This document shows positions 45,431 through 54,627 of a DNA stretch of 64,000 nt, piece by piece. Source of the DNA: Tepidamorphaceae bacterium (GTDB taxonomy: Bacteria > Pseudomonadota > Alphaproteobacteria > Rhizobiales > JAKSCL01); assembly GCA_028289445.1 (NCBI GenBank), contig JANQPO010000020.1, positions 105,665 through 169,664 on the forward strand. Reading direction: 5' to 3'. A program made the position numbers and the translations under genes. Position 1 is the first letter of the stretch. Every line of letters begins with the position of its first letter. The notes below the pieces were generated by a model. The model saw only the letters and a list, made by a program, of their open reading frames with translations. It was not told the origin of the DNA and ran no database searches.

Positions 45431-46617
45431 CGTGAAGTCTCCGGGCGCTGCGAGAAACGGCGCTCGAAAATGCCCTCGGCGATCCGGTTGCGCATCATCT
45501 CCAGCGAGCCGCCGGCGATCTGCCAGCCACGTGACTTCCGGAAGCAGTATTCGACCAGCGACTCGTCGCAATAGCCGAGGCCTCCCATCGCCTGCATCGC
45601 CTCGTTGCAAGCTTCAAAACCGGCAAGGTTGCAGGCGAGCTTTGCCAGAGCGGTCTGTTGCGCGTCCGGCAGCCCGCGGTCGGCACTGACGGCCGCGCGG
45701 AAGAGTAGCAGGCGAGCCGACTCCAGTTTCAACAGGGTATCGGCAAACTTCCATTGCAGACCTTGAAACTCTGCCAGCGGGCGACCGAACTGCCTGCGCT
45801 CCAGCACGTAGTCCCGCGCCGTCTCAAACGCGAAGCGCCCCAGCGCCTGCGCCCGGGCGGCATTGCCGATCCGCTCAGCATTGAAGCCGGTGATCTGCTT
45901 CTTGAAGCCACCGGGCCCCAGCAGAACGTTCTCCGCTGGCACGTAGACGTCGTCGAAATAGAGTGCGCACCACCGCTCACCGTTCATGTAGGCGGACGGT
46001 TCGCCGAACGCGAAGCCGTCCATGCCACGTTCCAGGATTACCGAGCCGATTCCGTCTGTGCCCGGCCCGAAGCGTACGTAGACGAGAAATGTATCGGCCT
46101 CCACGGAGTGGCTGGTGAAGACCTTGCCCCCCTTGATCCGGTAGCCGTTGCCATCAGGCCGAGCCTCGGTCGTCAGATCGGTCACAGCGGAACCGGCTTC
46201 GGCCTCGGTCATGCCAAGACCGATGACTGTCTCGCCGCGCAGAAGGGGTCCGAGATACTTCTCCTGTTGGGCCGGCGCGGCGTACTCGGCAAGCGTGCGG
46301 ATCGCACCGAAATTGCCGGCCTGGACGATATCGGCGCTCTTCGGGCAGACGAGCGCCACCTGTTCGATTGCAATCACGGCATCGAGTAGCGTTCCACCCT
46401 GTCCGCCCTTCTCCTCCGGGATGGTGATGCCGAACAGGCCGTTTTCGGAGAGCAGCTTCGCGACGTCGAATGAGAATTCGGGGCTTCGGGCTCGGGCGAG
46501 TGCACCGTCGGCGAGATGCCGGTCGGCAAGCTTGCGCACCGTGCTCTGAAAGAACTCTCGTTCAGGATCAAGGTTGAAGTCCACGTCAAGCGGTCCCTTC
46601 TGTTTTTTCCGCGCCAC
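45427..46617 (-). CDS. acyl-CoA dehydrogenase
   Basis: The 396-residue flavoprotein has the FAD/substrate segment GLGMTEAEAGSAVTDLTTEA, RRQFGRPLAEFQGLQWKFAD and QAMGGLGYCDESLVEYCFRKSR. At the position of the catalytic Glu of medium-chain enzymes it has Gly (IAGGSLEMM), as in isovaleryl/long-chain types, which take their base from an earlier helix. It would introduce the 2,3 double bond, for instance in adipyl-CoA. It is separated by 71 bp from the HyuA gene. Confidence 0.93.
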   Translation of the reverse strand: MARKKQKGPLDVDFNLDPEREFFQSTVRKLADRHLADGALARARSPEFSFDVAKLLSENGLFGITIPEEKGGQGGTLLDAVIAIEQVALVCPKSADIVQAGNFGAIRTLAEYAAPAQQEKYLGPLLRGETVIGLGMTEAEAGSAVTDLTTEARPDGNGYRIKGGKVFTSHSVEADTFLVYVRFGPGTDGIGSVILERGMDGFAFGEPSAYMNGERWCALYFDDVYVPAENVLLGPGGFKKQITGFNAERIGNAARAQALGRFAFETARDYVLERRQFGRPLAEFQGLQWKFADTLLKLESARLLLFRAAVSADRGLPDAQQTALAKLACNLAGFEACNEAMQAMGGLGYCDESLVEYCFRKSRGWQIAGGSLEMMRNRIAEGIFERRFSQRPETSR

Positions 46618-46688
46618 CGTGTCGCCCGGCGCCGTAGTGACATGCCGATGGCCTGCCGCATCCCTGCTTTGCGGTTGGGTCGCCGGCC

Positions 46689-48773
46689 CTAGATCTGGAG
46701 TTCAACGATCAGATTGCCGTGCGGGTCGGCTTCGGCCACCGCATCGGGCGGCACGATAATCGTGGACTCTCGCTCCTCAAAGACGGCCGGACCCGCAATG
46801 CGCACCCCCGGCCGCACTCTGTATCGGTCGTGAACCGGCGTTTCGACGAAACCGCCCGTCTCGCTGAAATAGACCTGCCGGTGCCCGGTTAGGCTCTCGC
46901 CCTCTCGCGAGGCCGCCGTTGGCTTGAGCATCGGCCGGGGGCCGGACACGACAACGCGCCAAGAAATGATCTCCGGTGGCATCGCCTCGGCCCGGCCGAA
47001 GAGTTCCCGGTAACGCGCCTCAAAAAGGCGGCCGAGTTCGCCCGGATCGCCCGCAGCAATCGCCGCCCGCGGGATCGCCACTTCCACCTGGTAGCCTTGC
47101 CCCTCATACCGCATCAGCGCGCCGATCACAGTCGTCGCGGTCTCAGGTCTTACGCCCGCCGAGGCTACGAGGCTGAGCCCTTCTTGCTCCAGTTCGTCAA
47201 CCATTGCTGCCACGCGGCCAAGGTCGAGGTCGGCGAGGGGCTCAATCGCAGCACGAACAAACTCGAACGAAGTGGGCGAAGCAAGGAAGCCGAAGGCCGA
47301 GGCGACGCCCGCGCCGAGCGGACACAGCACCCGCCGCACGCCCATCCGCCGAGCGAGATTCGTGGCGTGTACGGGCCCAGCGCCGCCGATGGCGAGAAGC
47401 GCGAAATCCTGCACCTTGCGCCCGCTTTCAAGCGCGTGGATCGTGGCGGCCTGCGCCATACTCTCGTTGACCGTCTCATAGACGCCCCACGCGGCATCAA
47501 CGACCGAGAGACCGAGCGGCCCAGCCAGTTCTCGCCGAATTGCGTCCTCGGCGGCGGCTTTGTCGAGTACCATGTCGCCGCCGAGGAATGACGCAGCGTC
47601 GAGATAGCCGAGCACCAGATCGGCATCTGTCACGGTCGGCAAGCGTCCGCCACGGCCGTAGCAGGCGGGTCCGGGCTCGGAGCTTGCGCTTTCGGGGCCG
47701 ACGCGGACAAGGTCGAGTTTGTCGACCTGCGCGATCGAGCCACCGCCCGCACCAATCTCGATCATATCGATCACGGGCACTTGCAGCGGCAGCCCACTGC
47801 CTTTGGCGAAGCGAAACACCCGCGCCACTTCGAAACTGTCACTCTTCAACGGCTCACCGTCCTGGATCAGACAGGCCTTGGCCGTGGTGCCGCCCATATC
47901 GAAGCAGAGGATGTCCCGCTCTTCGGCCAGACCGCCATAAACGGCAGCCGCCTGAGCGCCGCCTGCGGGTCCCGACTGCACCAGCCGGATCGGAAACTCC
48001 ACCGCTGTGTCGTGCCGCACCGTACCGCCGTCCGCAAGCATCAGATAGAGGTCGTCCGGCAACCGCCGGCGTGCCATCTCGGAGACAAGCCGTTCCACAT
48101 AGGTGCGGAAGATCGGCTGCACGAAGGCGTTGGCCACCGCGGTCGAGGTGCGCTCATATTCTCCGATCTGCGGCATCACCTCGAACGAGGTGCAGATGGT
48201 GGCGCCTGGCAATTCCTCGGCGAGGATCCCCTTCGCCATCCGCTCGTTGGCGTCGTTGCGGAAGGCGTGGAGGAAGACGATCGCCACCGCCTTGACCTCG
48301 GCCGCCCGCAACTCGGCGGCCAGCGCCCGTAGCTCGACCTCCCGCGGTGCGCGCAGGATCTCCCCACTACCCAGCATCCGTTCGTCGACCTCGAAACGTA
48401 GGGCGCGTGGGACCAGCGGTTCGGGCATGTCGATGAACAGATCGTAGATCGAGTAGCGCAGCTCACGGCCGATTTCGAGTACGTCGCGAAAGCCCTTCGT
48501 CGTGACCAGCGCGGTCTTAACGCCTTTCCGTTCGATGAGCGCGTTAGCGACGAGCGTGGTGCCGTGGATGACCGTCTGCACGGCCTCCGCCGCCGCGCTA
48601 TTTGCATCGAGAATGCGGGTGACGCCGTCGAGCACACCCTCGGCGGGGTCCTCCGGCGTCGTCAACACCTTCTCGTTGACCAGGTTACCCGAGCCCGTGT
48701 CGAGCATGACCACGTCGGTGAACGTGCCACCAATATCGACACCGATACGGAAGGGGCCGGGATGTGCGTTCAT
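46689..48773 (-). CDS. hydantoinase/oxoprolinase subunit A (HyuA)
   Basis: The 694-residue protein begins GPFRIGVDIGGTFTDVVMLD, the phosphate-binding loop of the HyuA/5-oxoprolinase family, and carries FDMGGTTAKACLI and GAGGGSIAQVD further on. With subunit B it forms ATP-dependent amidohydrolases (5-oxoprolinase, N-methylhydantoinase, caprolactamase) or carboxylases (acetone, acetophenone). Its start overlaps the HyuB stop by 4 bp. The aminotransferase and beta-oxidation genes favour lactam or hydantoin ring opening over a carboxylase role. Confidence 0.93.
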   Translation of the reverse strand: MNAHPGPFRIGVDIGGTFTDVVMLDTGSGNLVNEKVLTTPEDPAEGVLDGVTRILDANSAAAEAVQTVIHGTTLVANALIERKGVKTALVTTKGFRDVLEIGRELRYSIYDLFIDMPEPLVPRALRFEVDERMLGSGEILRAPREVELRALAAELRAAEVKAVAIVFLHAFRNDANERMAKGILAEELPGATICTSFEVMPQIGEYERTSTAVANAFVQPIFRTYVERLVSEMARRRLPDDLYLMLADGGTVRHDTAVEFPIRLVQSGPAGGAQAAAVYGGLAEERDILCFDMGGTTAKACLIQDGEPLKSDSFEVARVFRFAKGSGLPLQVPVIDMIEIGAGGGSIAQVDKLDLVRVGPESASSEPGPACYGRGGRLPTVTDADLVLGYLDAASFLGGDMVLDKAAAEDAIRRELAGPLGLSVVDAAWGVYETVNESMAQAATIHALESGRKVQDFALLAIGGAGPVHATNLARRMGVRRVLCPLGAGVASAFGFLASPTSFEFVRAAIEPLADLDLGRVAAMVDELEQEGLSLVASAGVRPETATTVIGALMRYEGQGYQVEVAIPRAAIAAGDPGELGRLFEARYRELFGRAEAMPPEIISWRVVVSGPRPMLKPTAASREGESLTGHRQVYFSETGGFVETPVHDRYRVRPGVRIAGPAVFEERESTIIVPPDAVAEADPHGNLIVELQI

Positions 48774-50404
48774 GTCTCGTGTCCGTACTGGGCCTTGGCC
48801 TGGGCGGGGCTGACGAGACCACTCGCGATGTCAGCGCGGATCGCCTTCGGGTCGCGCTCGCCAGGTGGGCCCATGCCGCCGCCGCCCGGGGTCTGGAAAG
48901 TGATAACGTCGTCTGGCGCGATACGGGTCTGGGTCTTGGCGGGGATGCGATTGCCGTTGATCATATCGATCCCAGCCGCCCCTGAGCTACCCCCAAGGAG
49001 CCCACGCGGCGGATTGTCAACCCGCTCGTGCCGGATGGTGACGGTCACTGGGCTCTCGCCCACGTTGCGGAAGGAGAGCCGCTGTGCATTGCCGCCCCGG
49101 AATCGGCCGGCGCCCCCCGTATCGGGCACGAGTGCCTTTTCTTCCACCAGTAGCGGCGTCTGATTCTCGAATTGCTCGATTGCCTGGTTCGAAACGTTTG
49201 ACGGAAAGCTGAGGCAGCCCGGTCCATCCTGTGTCGGCCGTGCGCCATGTCCACCATTCATGAAGAACATCTTGACGAAGGGCCGCTCCGCGCCCTGCCG
49301 GCGACCCTTGAAATAAACGTTCCACAGAGGCGAGCCACAATCGGCGATCACCTTGTCGGGCGCGACCTGCGCAAGCGCACCGTAGATGGCGGGCGGCATG
49401 TAGTGCCCCGAAAGGTGCCGCCCCCATACAGGCGCCGGGCGCCGCGGATTAACTAGGCAGCCCTGGGGGGCGGTAACCGTGATCGGTCGGAACGCGCCGT
49501 CGTTGATCGGTGTGCCCGGGTCCAGCGCACACTTGATGGCATAGCAGCTATAGGCTTGGGTGAAGGTCAAAGGCGAGTTCACGGGGTGCTCGATCTGATC
49601 GCTCGTGCCAGTAAAGTCGACCGCCAGTTCCGAACCCCGGATCGTTACGGCACAGCGGATGACCAGCGGATGATCAAATCCGTCGGCGGTGAGTTCGTCG
49701 GTGTAGGTCCCGTCCGGCAGCGCGTCGATCGCCCGGCGCAAGCTTGCCTCGGAGCGGTCTAGCGCTTCATCGGCGAAGGCCTCCAGATCGGGCAGGTCCT
49801 CCTCGTCCAGCAGTGGGAGAAGGCGGCCGGCGCACGTGTGGTAGGCGGCAAACTGTGCGCGAATGTCGCCAAGCGTCTCGTCGGCCTCCCGCAGGTTCGC
49901 CTTGAGGATATCGACCAGAAGCGGGTTCTCCTCTCCACGGATCAAGATCTTCGCGGGCGGGATGTTCAAACCCTCCTCATAGCAATCCTTCGCCGAGGGC
50001 GAGGGTGCGCCGCCAATGTCGACGGTGTGAAAGATTGAGCCTATGAAACCAAGGTGTTGCCCGTCCCTGAAGAGCGGCTTGATCATCGTGATGTCGTTGA
50101 GGTGTCCCGTGCCGAGCCAACCATCGTTTGTGATCAGCACGTCACCGTCCTCCAGCGATTCTATGGGAAACCTCTCAAGCATTGCCTGCAGCGTACGCGC
50201 CATCGTGCCGATGAACGAGGGCACGCTGCGACGGCTCTGAGCGATCTGCCGGCCACGCGCATCGAGCAGGCCGATGGCGAAGTCATAGTTTTCGCGCACG
50301 ACCGAGGAAAAAGACGTCCGAACGCAAGTCTCGCCAACCTGATCCATCAGACCGCTCATCCGCGCCCAGACAACTCCGACCTTGATCGGGCTCAGTTCCG
50401 TCAT
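48770..50404 (-). CDS. hydantoinase/oxoprolinase subunit B (HyuB)
   Basis: The 544-residue protein has family landmarks near the N-terminus (ETCVRTSFSSVVRENYDFA, then DVLITNDGWLGTGHLNDITM) and GGHGARPTQDGPGCLSFPSN further on. It is the catalytic partner of HyuA: HyuA phosphorylates the amide or lactam oxygen and the B subunit completes hydrolysis. It overlaps the genes on both sides by 4 bp, so A and B should be made in fixed ratio. Confidence 0.93.
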   Translation of the reverse strand: MTELSPIKVGVVWARMSGLMDQVGETCVRTSFSSVVRENYDFAIGLLDARGRQIAQSRRSVPSFIGTMARTLQAMLERFPIESLEDGDVLITNDGWLGTGHLNDITMIKPLFRDGQHLGFIGSIFHTVDIGGAPSPSAKDCYEEGLNIPPAKILIRGEENPLLVDILKANLREADETLGDIRAQFAAYHTCAGRLLPLLDEEDLPDLEAFADEALDRSEASLRRAIDALPDGTYTDELTADGFDHPLVIRCAVTIRGSELAVDFTGTSDQIEHPVNSPLTFTQAYSCYAIKCALDPGTPINDGAFRPITVTAPQGCLVNPRRPAPVWGRHLSGHYMPPAIYGALAQVAPDKVIADCGSPLWNVYFKGRRQGAERPFVKMFFMNGGHGARPTQDGPGCLSFPSNVSNQAIEQFENQTPLLVEEKALVPDTGGAGRFRGGNAQRLSFRNVGESPVTVTIRHERVDNPPRGLLGGSSGAAGIDMINGNRIPAKTQTRIAPDDVITFQTPGGGGMGPPGERDPKAIRADIASGLVSPAQAKAQYGHET

Positions 50405-51351
50405 TCCGATGCCTCCAGTTGTTTCTCGACCGGTGTCAGCCAGCCCTCGGGCGTTGTGGCGGCGCCGCGGACCCAGGCGAAGTATGCGTCCTGCAACTGC
50501 CGTGTCACCGGGCCGGGATACCCGTCGCCCACGGTGAAACGGTCAATACCGACAACCGGCGTCACTTCCATACCGGTGCCAACCAACATCACCTCGCTTG
50601 CTGCGTAGAGTTCGGTGCGGTCGACCGTGCGCTCAATCACTTCTTGGACGGCGCCGCCCTGTCGCGCGCAGGCCAGCACGGTGTCCCGCGTGAGGCTTTC
50701 GAGGATATCGGCCGTCACGGGCGGAGCGATGAGTGCACCATCGCGCACTATCAAAAGGCACGCTCCAGGCGCCTCTGACACGTCGCCGGCCTCCGTCAGC
50801 AGGAGCGCGGTATCATAGCCGTCAGCGCGGGCCTGCAATCCAGCGAGGCGTCCATTGAGATAGTTCGCCGCGGCCTTCGCGCGGGCCGGGCTCGCGTTGT
50901 CGGCGATTCGCCGCCAACTCGAGACCTGACATCGCACCCCTTGCCGGAGGCGTTCCGTCAACTGAGGTCGTGGCCGAGCAAGGATCGCAACGCCGGTCGG
51001 TCCGCGTGCCGTCATCTCCCCGTCGCCCGCGACATAGACCTGAATGCGGATGTAGCAGTCTTCGTCCACCGGGTTGCGGGCCATCAGGCCCAGCGTTGCT
51101 GCCTCCATTTCCTCCACACTCGGGATCTCGTCGAGCCCCAGGACTTCCGACGAGCGCACGAGACGCTCAAGATGCTCACCCAGCCGGAAGAGCGCGATGC
51201 CTTGGGTGTCCGCCATCCGATAGCCCCGAATTCCTTCGAAAACCGAAGCCGCGTACGTCACCCCCGGCGCCAGCAGCGGCAGGCGCACGTGCTCTGCCGG
51301 AACGAACGTACCGTCGAGGTAGCCTACCGGATAGGCCGGTCCTCCCGCCAT
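50401..51351 (-). CDS. class IV aminotransferase (IlvE-like)
   Basis: The 316-residue PLP enzyme has the class IV pattern: VFEGIRGYR near residue 38, the Schiff-base Lys159 in SPARAKAAANYLNGRLAG, and TEAGDVSEAPGACLLIV around the phosphate-binding site. The family includes branched-chain and D-amino-acid aminotransferases and R-selective amine transaminases. Because it is coupled to HyuB by a 4-bp overlap, its role is probably to transaminate the amino acid released by HyuAB rather than to make branched-chain amino acids. An omega-amino acid substrate would be unusual for class IV. Confidence 0.9.
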   Translation of the reverse strand: MAGGPAYPVGYLDGTFVPAEHVRLPLLAPGVTYAASVFEGIRGYRMADTQGIALFRLGEHLERLVRSSEVLGLDEIPSVEEMEAATLGLMARNPVDEDCYIRIQVYVAGDGEMTARGPTGVAILARPRPQLTERLRQGVRCQVSSWRRIADNASPARAKAAANYLNGRLAGLQARADGYDTALLLTEAGDVSEAPGACLLIVRDGALIAPPVTADILESLTRDTVLACARQGGAVQEVIERTVDRTELYAASEVMLVGTGMEVTPVVGIDRFTVGDGYPGPVTRQLQDAYFAWVRGAATTPEGWLTPVEKQLEASE

Positions 51352-51352
51352 C

Positions 51353-52882
51353 TCAGCCTCCCCTCATTCCGGCCGCGCGCGCCGCCTGCCGGTCACGAAA
51401 GATCCGACGCAGCACGAGTATCAGCAGGAGGGTCATGACGGCCATCAAGGTGACGAAGGCGGGTCTGCCGAAAAAGTAAGCCAGCGGGTTCGGGACGGAT
51501 CCAGCGATCAGCATCGAAATCCGCAGATTCGACTCCAGGATCGGCATTAGGATGAACCCGATCAGAAGCGGCACGGTTGGGAAAGCGAGCTTTGTCAGCC
51601 CCCAGCCGAGCAGGCCGAACACGACAACGAGTTGAACGTCGAAGAGCGAGCCGCGCATCGCGTAGGCGCCCGCGGCCGCGATGACGATCACGACCGGAAA
51701 AAGCACGCGTTTGGGAACCGTCACCACACGCCGCGCTATCCTGATCAGGCCATGCCCGAGGACCAGGTTTACCAGGTTAGCAAGCAGCAGGGCAGTGAAG
51801 ATGGCAAAGATCGGCTCGGGATTGTCGCGAAAAATGACCGGCCCGGGCGTGATCCCCTGGATCAGAAGCGCCGAAAGGATAAGCGCCGCCGCGATGTCGC
51901 CCGGAATGCCGAAGGCCATCATCGGAACCAGGTTTGCGCCCGAGACGGCGTTGTTCGCGCTCTCCGGCGCCGCGACGCCCTCCAGAGCACCCTTGCCGAA
52001 CTTCTCTGGCGTCTTCGACGTACGCCGCGCCTCGTTATAGGCCAGAAAGGCCGCGACCGTCGCGCTGATCCCGGGCAGGGCGCCAACGGCGGTTCCAAGC
52101 GATGACGATTTCAGCAGCGTCGGCAGCACACCTCGGAACTCCAGCCATGACACACGCCGGTCCGCTGGATCGTCGGAGAATGAAACCGTGCTCGTCGCGA
52201 GTTGCTTTCGCGGAAGCTCCATCTGGCGCAGCACCTCCGCCACGGCGAGGAAGCCGATCAACATCGGGATCAGTCCGATCCCCTCCTCAAGTTCAAGGAA
52301 TCCCATCGTCAATCGGGGCGTCGCGGTGATCGGGTCGAGCCCGACGATGCCGAGAAGCATCCCCAGCAACATCGCAAATATCCCCTTCCAGATCCGCGCA
52401 CCTGAAATGAAGCCCATCGTCATCAGAGAAAAGGCGACGAGGAGCGTGTATTCCGCAGGGCCGAAATTGAGCGCGATCGCGGCGAGGAATGACGCCCCGA
52501 AGATCAATACGATGTCCGAAAAACTGTCGCCGAAGACAGAGGAGTAAAGCGCCATCTTGCACGCCTTCTCCCCCTTGCCTTGCTGCGCGAGGGGATAGCC
52601 ATCCATTACGGTGGCGGCAGCGGCGGGTGTCCCTGGCGTCTTGACCAGGATCGCGGTGACGGAACTGCCGAAAAGCGAGCCCTTGAACATGCCAAGCAGC
52701 ATCGGCACCCCCACCCAGGGGTCGAGGTAGTAGGTGTATGGGATGAGAAGCGCGACGGTCATGGTCGCGGTTAACCCGGGAATGGCGCCGAGCAGCTGCC
52801 CGGCGACGACCCCCGCGATAACGGCCAGAATCGACTCCCATGTCAGCGCAAGCGCGATGCCGGCGAGGATGCTTTCCATCAT
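51353..52882 (-). CDS. TTT-family large membrane subunit (TctA), second system
   Basis: The 509-residue protein has about 11 hydrophobic segments and the TctA marks GQLLGAIPGLTATMTVALL, VKTPGTPAAAATVMDGYPL and FGIPGDIAAALILSAL. It is the channel subunit of a second tripartite tricarboxylate-type importer, not closely alike to the one at 19343-20932. It is 1 bp from the aminotransferase gene and 3 bp from TctB. Confidence 0.94.
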   Translation of the reverse strand: MMESILAGIALALTWESILAVIAGVVAGQLLGAIPGLTATMTVALLIPYTYYLDPWVGVPMLLGMFKGSLFGSSVTAILVKTPGTPAAAATVMDGYPLAQQGKGEKACKMALYSSVFGDSFSDIVLIFGASFLAAIALNFGPAEYTLLVAFSLMTMGFISGARIWKGIFAMLLGMLLGIVGLDPITATPRLTMGFLELEEGIGLIPMLIGFLAVAEVLRQMELPRKQLATSTVSFSDDPADRRVSWLEFRGVLPTLLKSSSLGTAVGALPGISATVAAFLAYNEARRTSKTPEKFGKGALEGVAAPESANNAVSGANLVPMMAFGIPGDIAAALILSALLIQGITPGPVIFRDNPEPIFAIFTALLLANLVNLVLGHGLIRIARRVVTVPKRVLFPVVIVIAAAGAYAMRGSLFDVQLVVVFGLLGWGLTKLAFPTVPLLIGFILMPILESNLRISMLIAGSVPNPLAYFFGRPAFVTLMAVMTLLLILVLRRIFRDRQAARAAGMRGG

Positions 52883-52885
52883 GGA

Positions 52886-53416
52886 TCAGCCCCCAAATTG
52901 CTCAATGAAATCGCCAAGCGCACCGTCAGGCAGGCGCACACTCAAGAGACGTTCGAACAGCAGGTAGACGAAAATGGCGCAGGCCACCCCGATCAGCCCC
53001 GCCATCCAGAGCCGGTTTTCGCCAAGCCGGTGCACCAGATAACCCACCAGCGCGAAGCTCGCCACGTAGAAGCCGGCGACCGGGATCAAGAGGAAGGCAT
53101 AAACGTTGGTCAAAAGGTTCAGCACGATACCGCGCTGCGTCTCTTTTGCTGAGCCGAGGCCGTCGGTGATATCGGTCTCGGTTTCGTCGAGCTTGCCCCT
53201 GAGGGCCGTCGCGCCGAGCACGATGAGCCGCCCGATCATCGCCGCCACCATGATCATCGAAAGCAGGTAGGGCGCGAAGCGGGGCGAGACCTCGCTGTCG
53301 GCTCCAAAGCCTACCGGCACGTCGATCGAAGCGGGCACGTACCATAGCGCAAAGATGGCGACCAACAGCATGAGCACTGCGATCACTATCAATTCTCCAC
53401 GCACATGGTCGGGCAT
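52886..53416 (-). CDS. TTT-family small membrane subunit (TctB), second system
   Basis: About 176 residues with four hydrophobic segments, the TctB pattern. The ATG at 53416 (MPDHVRGELIVIAVLM) is preferred over the one 5 codons upstream because GGGAG lies about 8 bp before it. It lies between the binding-protein and TctA genes. Confidence 0.87.
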   Translation of the reverse strand: MPDHVRGELIVIAVLMLLVAIFALWYVPASIDVPVGFGADSEVSPRFAPYLLSMIMVAAMIGRLIVLGATALRGKLDETETDITDGLGSAKETQRGIVLNLLTNVYAFLLIPVAGFYVASFALVGYLVHRLGENRLWMAGLIGVACAIFVYLLFERLLSVRLPDGALGDFIEQFGG

Positions 53417-53499
53417 GTGGCTGGCTCCCATGGAAGTGCCTTGTTAGAAATGCTCGAAGCGTCCGGCGGCGGATCGAGCCGCCGGACGCTTTCAGAGGC

Positions 53500-54450
53500 C
53501 TATTCGGCCAGACCAAACTCAGTGGTCGCCTTACCCATCGCCTCGTAGTCGGCCATGACCTGAGCGGTGAAGTCCGCAGAGTTCAGGTATGCGCCCTCTG
53601 TCTTGATGCGCTCCATAAGCTGGGCGAATTCAGCGCTCTCGGAGATCTGCTTGAGCGTGTCGTCCCATGCCGCGGTGACTTCCGCGGGCAAACCTGCCGG
53701 TGCTGCAAGGCCGAAAAAGCTCGCAAGCTCCAACGGATAACCGAGCGCCGAAAGGTTCGGTGCGTCAGGTGCCTGCGGGTTCGGCCCCGGGCTCGTCTCG
53801 CCGATAATCTTGATCTCACCATTGTCGAGTGCCGGTCCGTAGTCGGAGATCACCGCGAGATCGATCGTGCCAGCGAGCAGATTGGCTAACTCAACCGCGC
53901 CGCCTTTCGAGGGCAGGAAGGTGGTCTGCGCACCTTCGGCGCGAAACATCGCCTCGGTGGCGAGGTGCGGACCGCCCCGCGGCACGGCTGCCGACCAGCG
54001 CAACTGACCCGGCTTGTCCTTGGCGTAGGCAATCACCTCGTCCAGATTGTTGAACTTACCATCATTGCGAACGATGATCGGTTGCTTCGAAAGCAGGAAC
54101 TGGCCGAGATAGGTCAGGTCTTCCGCCGGGTTGTAGGGAGCCTCGATGACATGCGGGCGTACGGTGATCGGGCTCGTCGAGATGAAGCAGATTGTGTAGC
54201 CGTCAGGGTCGCTATTGGCGCAGCTGTTGATACCGATGAACGCGCCGCCGCCGGCCCGGTTTTCGACCACGAACTTCACACCCATGATCTCGCTGGCCTG
54301 ATCGGCAATGAAGCGCGAGGTGATGTCGCCGTTGCCGCCCGGCGAATAAGGCACGATCAGCGTGATCGGTTCGGATGGATACTCCTGAGCGGCGGCGATC
54401 CCCGCCGTTAGTGTCAGCGCAAGCGCGCCCTTGACAAGTCGATCGAACAT
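53500..54450 (-). CDS. TTT-family periplasmic binding protein, second system
   Basis: The 316-residue protein has a Sec signal peptide (MFDRLVKGALALTLTAGIAA, cleavage expected before QEYPS). The mature start PSEPITLIVPYSPGGNGDIT is the Bug/TctC opening. The frame is open for another 364 codons upstream, but that part is antisense to the divergent gene. The ATG at 54450 with GAGAGG just before it is clearly the start. It is the first gene of the 12-gene catabolic operon, so uptake and breakdown are co-expressed. Confidence 0.94.
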   Translation of the reverse strand: MFDRLVKGALALTLTAGIAAAQEYPSEPITLIVPYSPGGNGDITSRFIADQASEIMGVKFVVENRAGGGAFIGINSCANSDPDGYTICFISTSPITVRPHVIEAPYNPAEDLTYLGQFLLSKQPIIVRNDGKFNNLDEVIAYAKDKPGQLRWSAAVPRGGPHLATEAMFRAEGAQTTFLPSKGGAVELANLLAGTIDLAVISDYGPALDNGEIKIIGETSPGPNPQAPDAPNLSALGYPLELASFFGLAAPAGLPAEVTAAWDDTLKQISESAEFAQLMERIKTEGAYLNSADFTAQVMADYEAMGKATTEFGLAE

Positions 54451-54627
54451 GAATCCTCTCCTGTGGTTTTTGTGCGCACTGCGCGATGATTGCGCCGCTG
54501 CAGTCAGCGCCCGCAAGACCCACGGAAAGCGCGGGAATGAGACGGGCACCGGCACGCGGACGGCGCGTTTATGATGCCGGGCCAGCGGCAACGCGCGGGC
54601 CTCAGCATCGAAGCTGGAGGGTTCGGC
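54451..54627. promoter_or_regulatory. divergent promoter region of the catabolic island
   Basis: This 177-bp region lies between the TTT-catabolic operon (minus) and the DUF1445-aldolase pair (plus). Promoters for both must lie here or very near. No convincing palindrome or sigma-70 boxes were picked out by eye. Confidence 0.45.
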
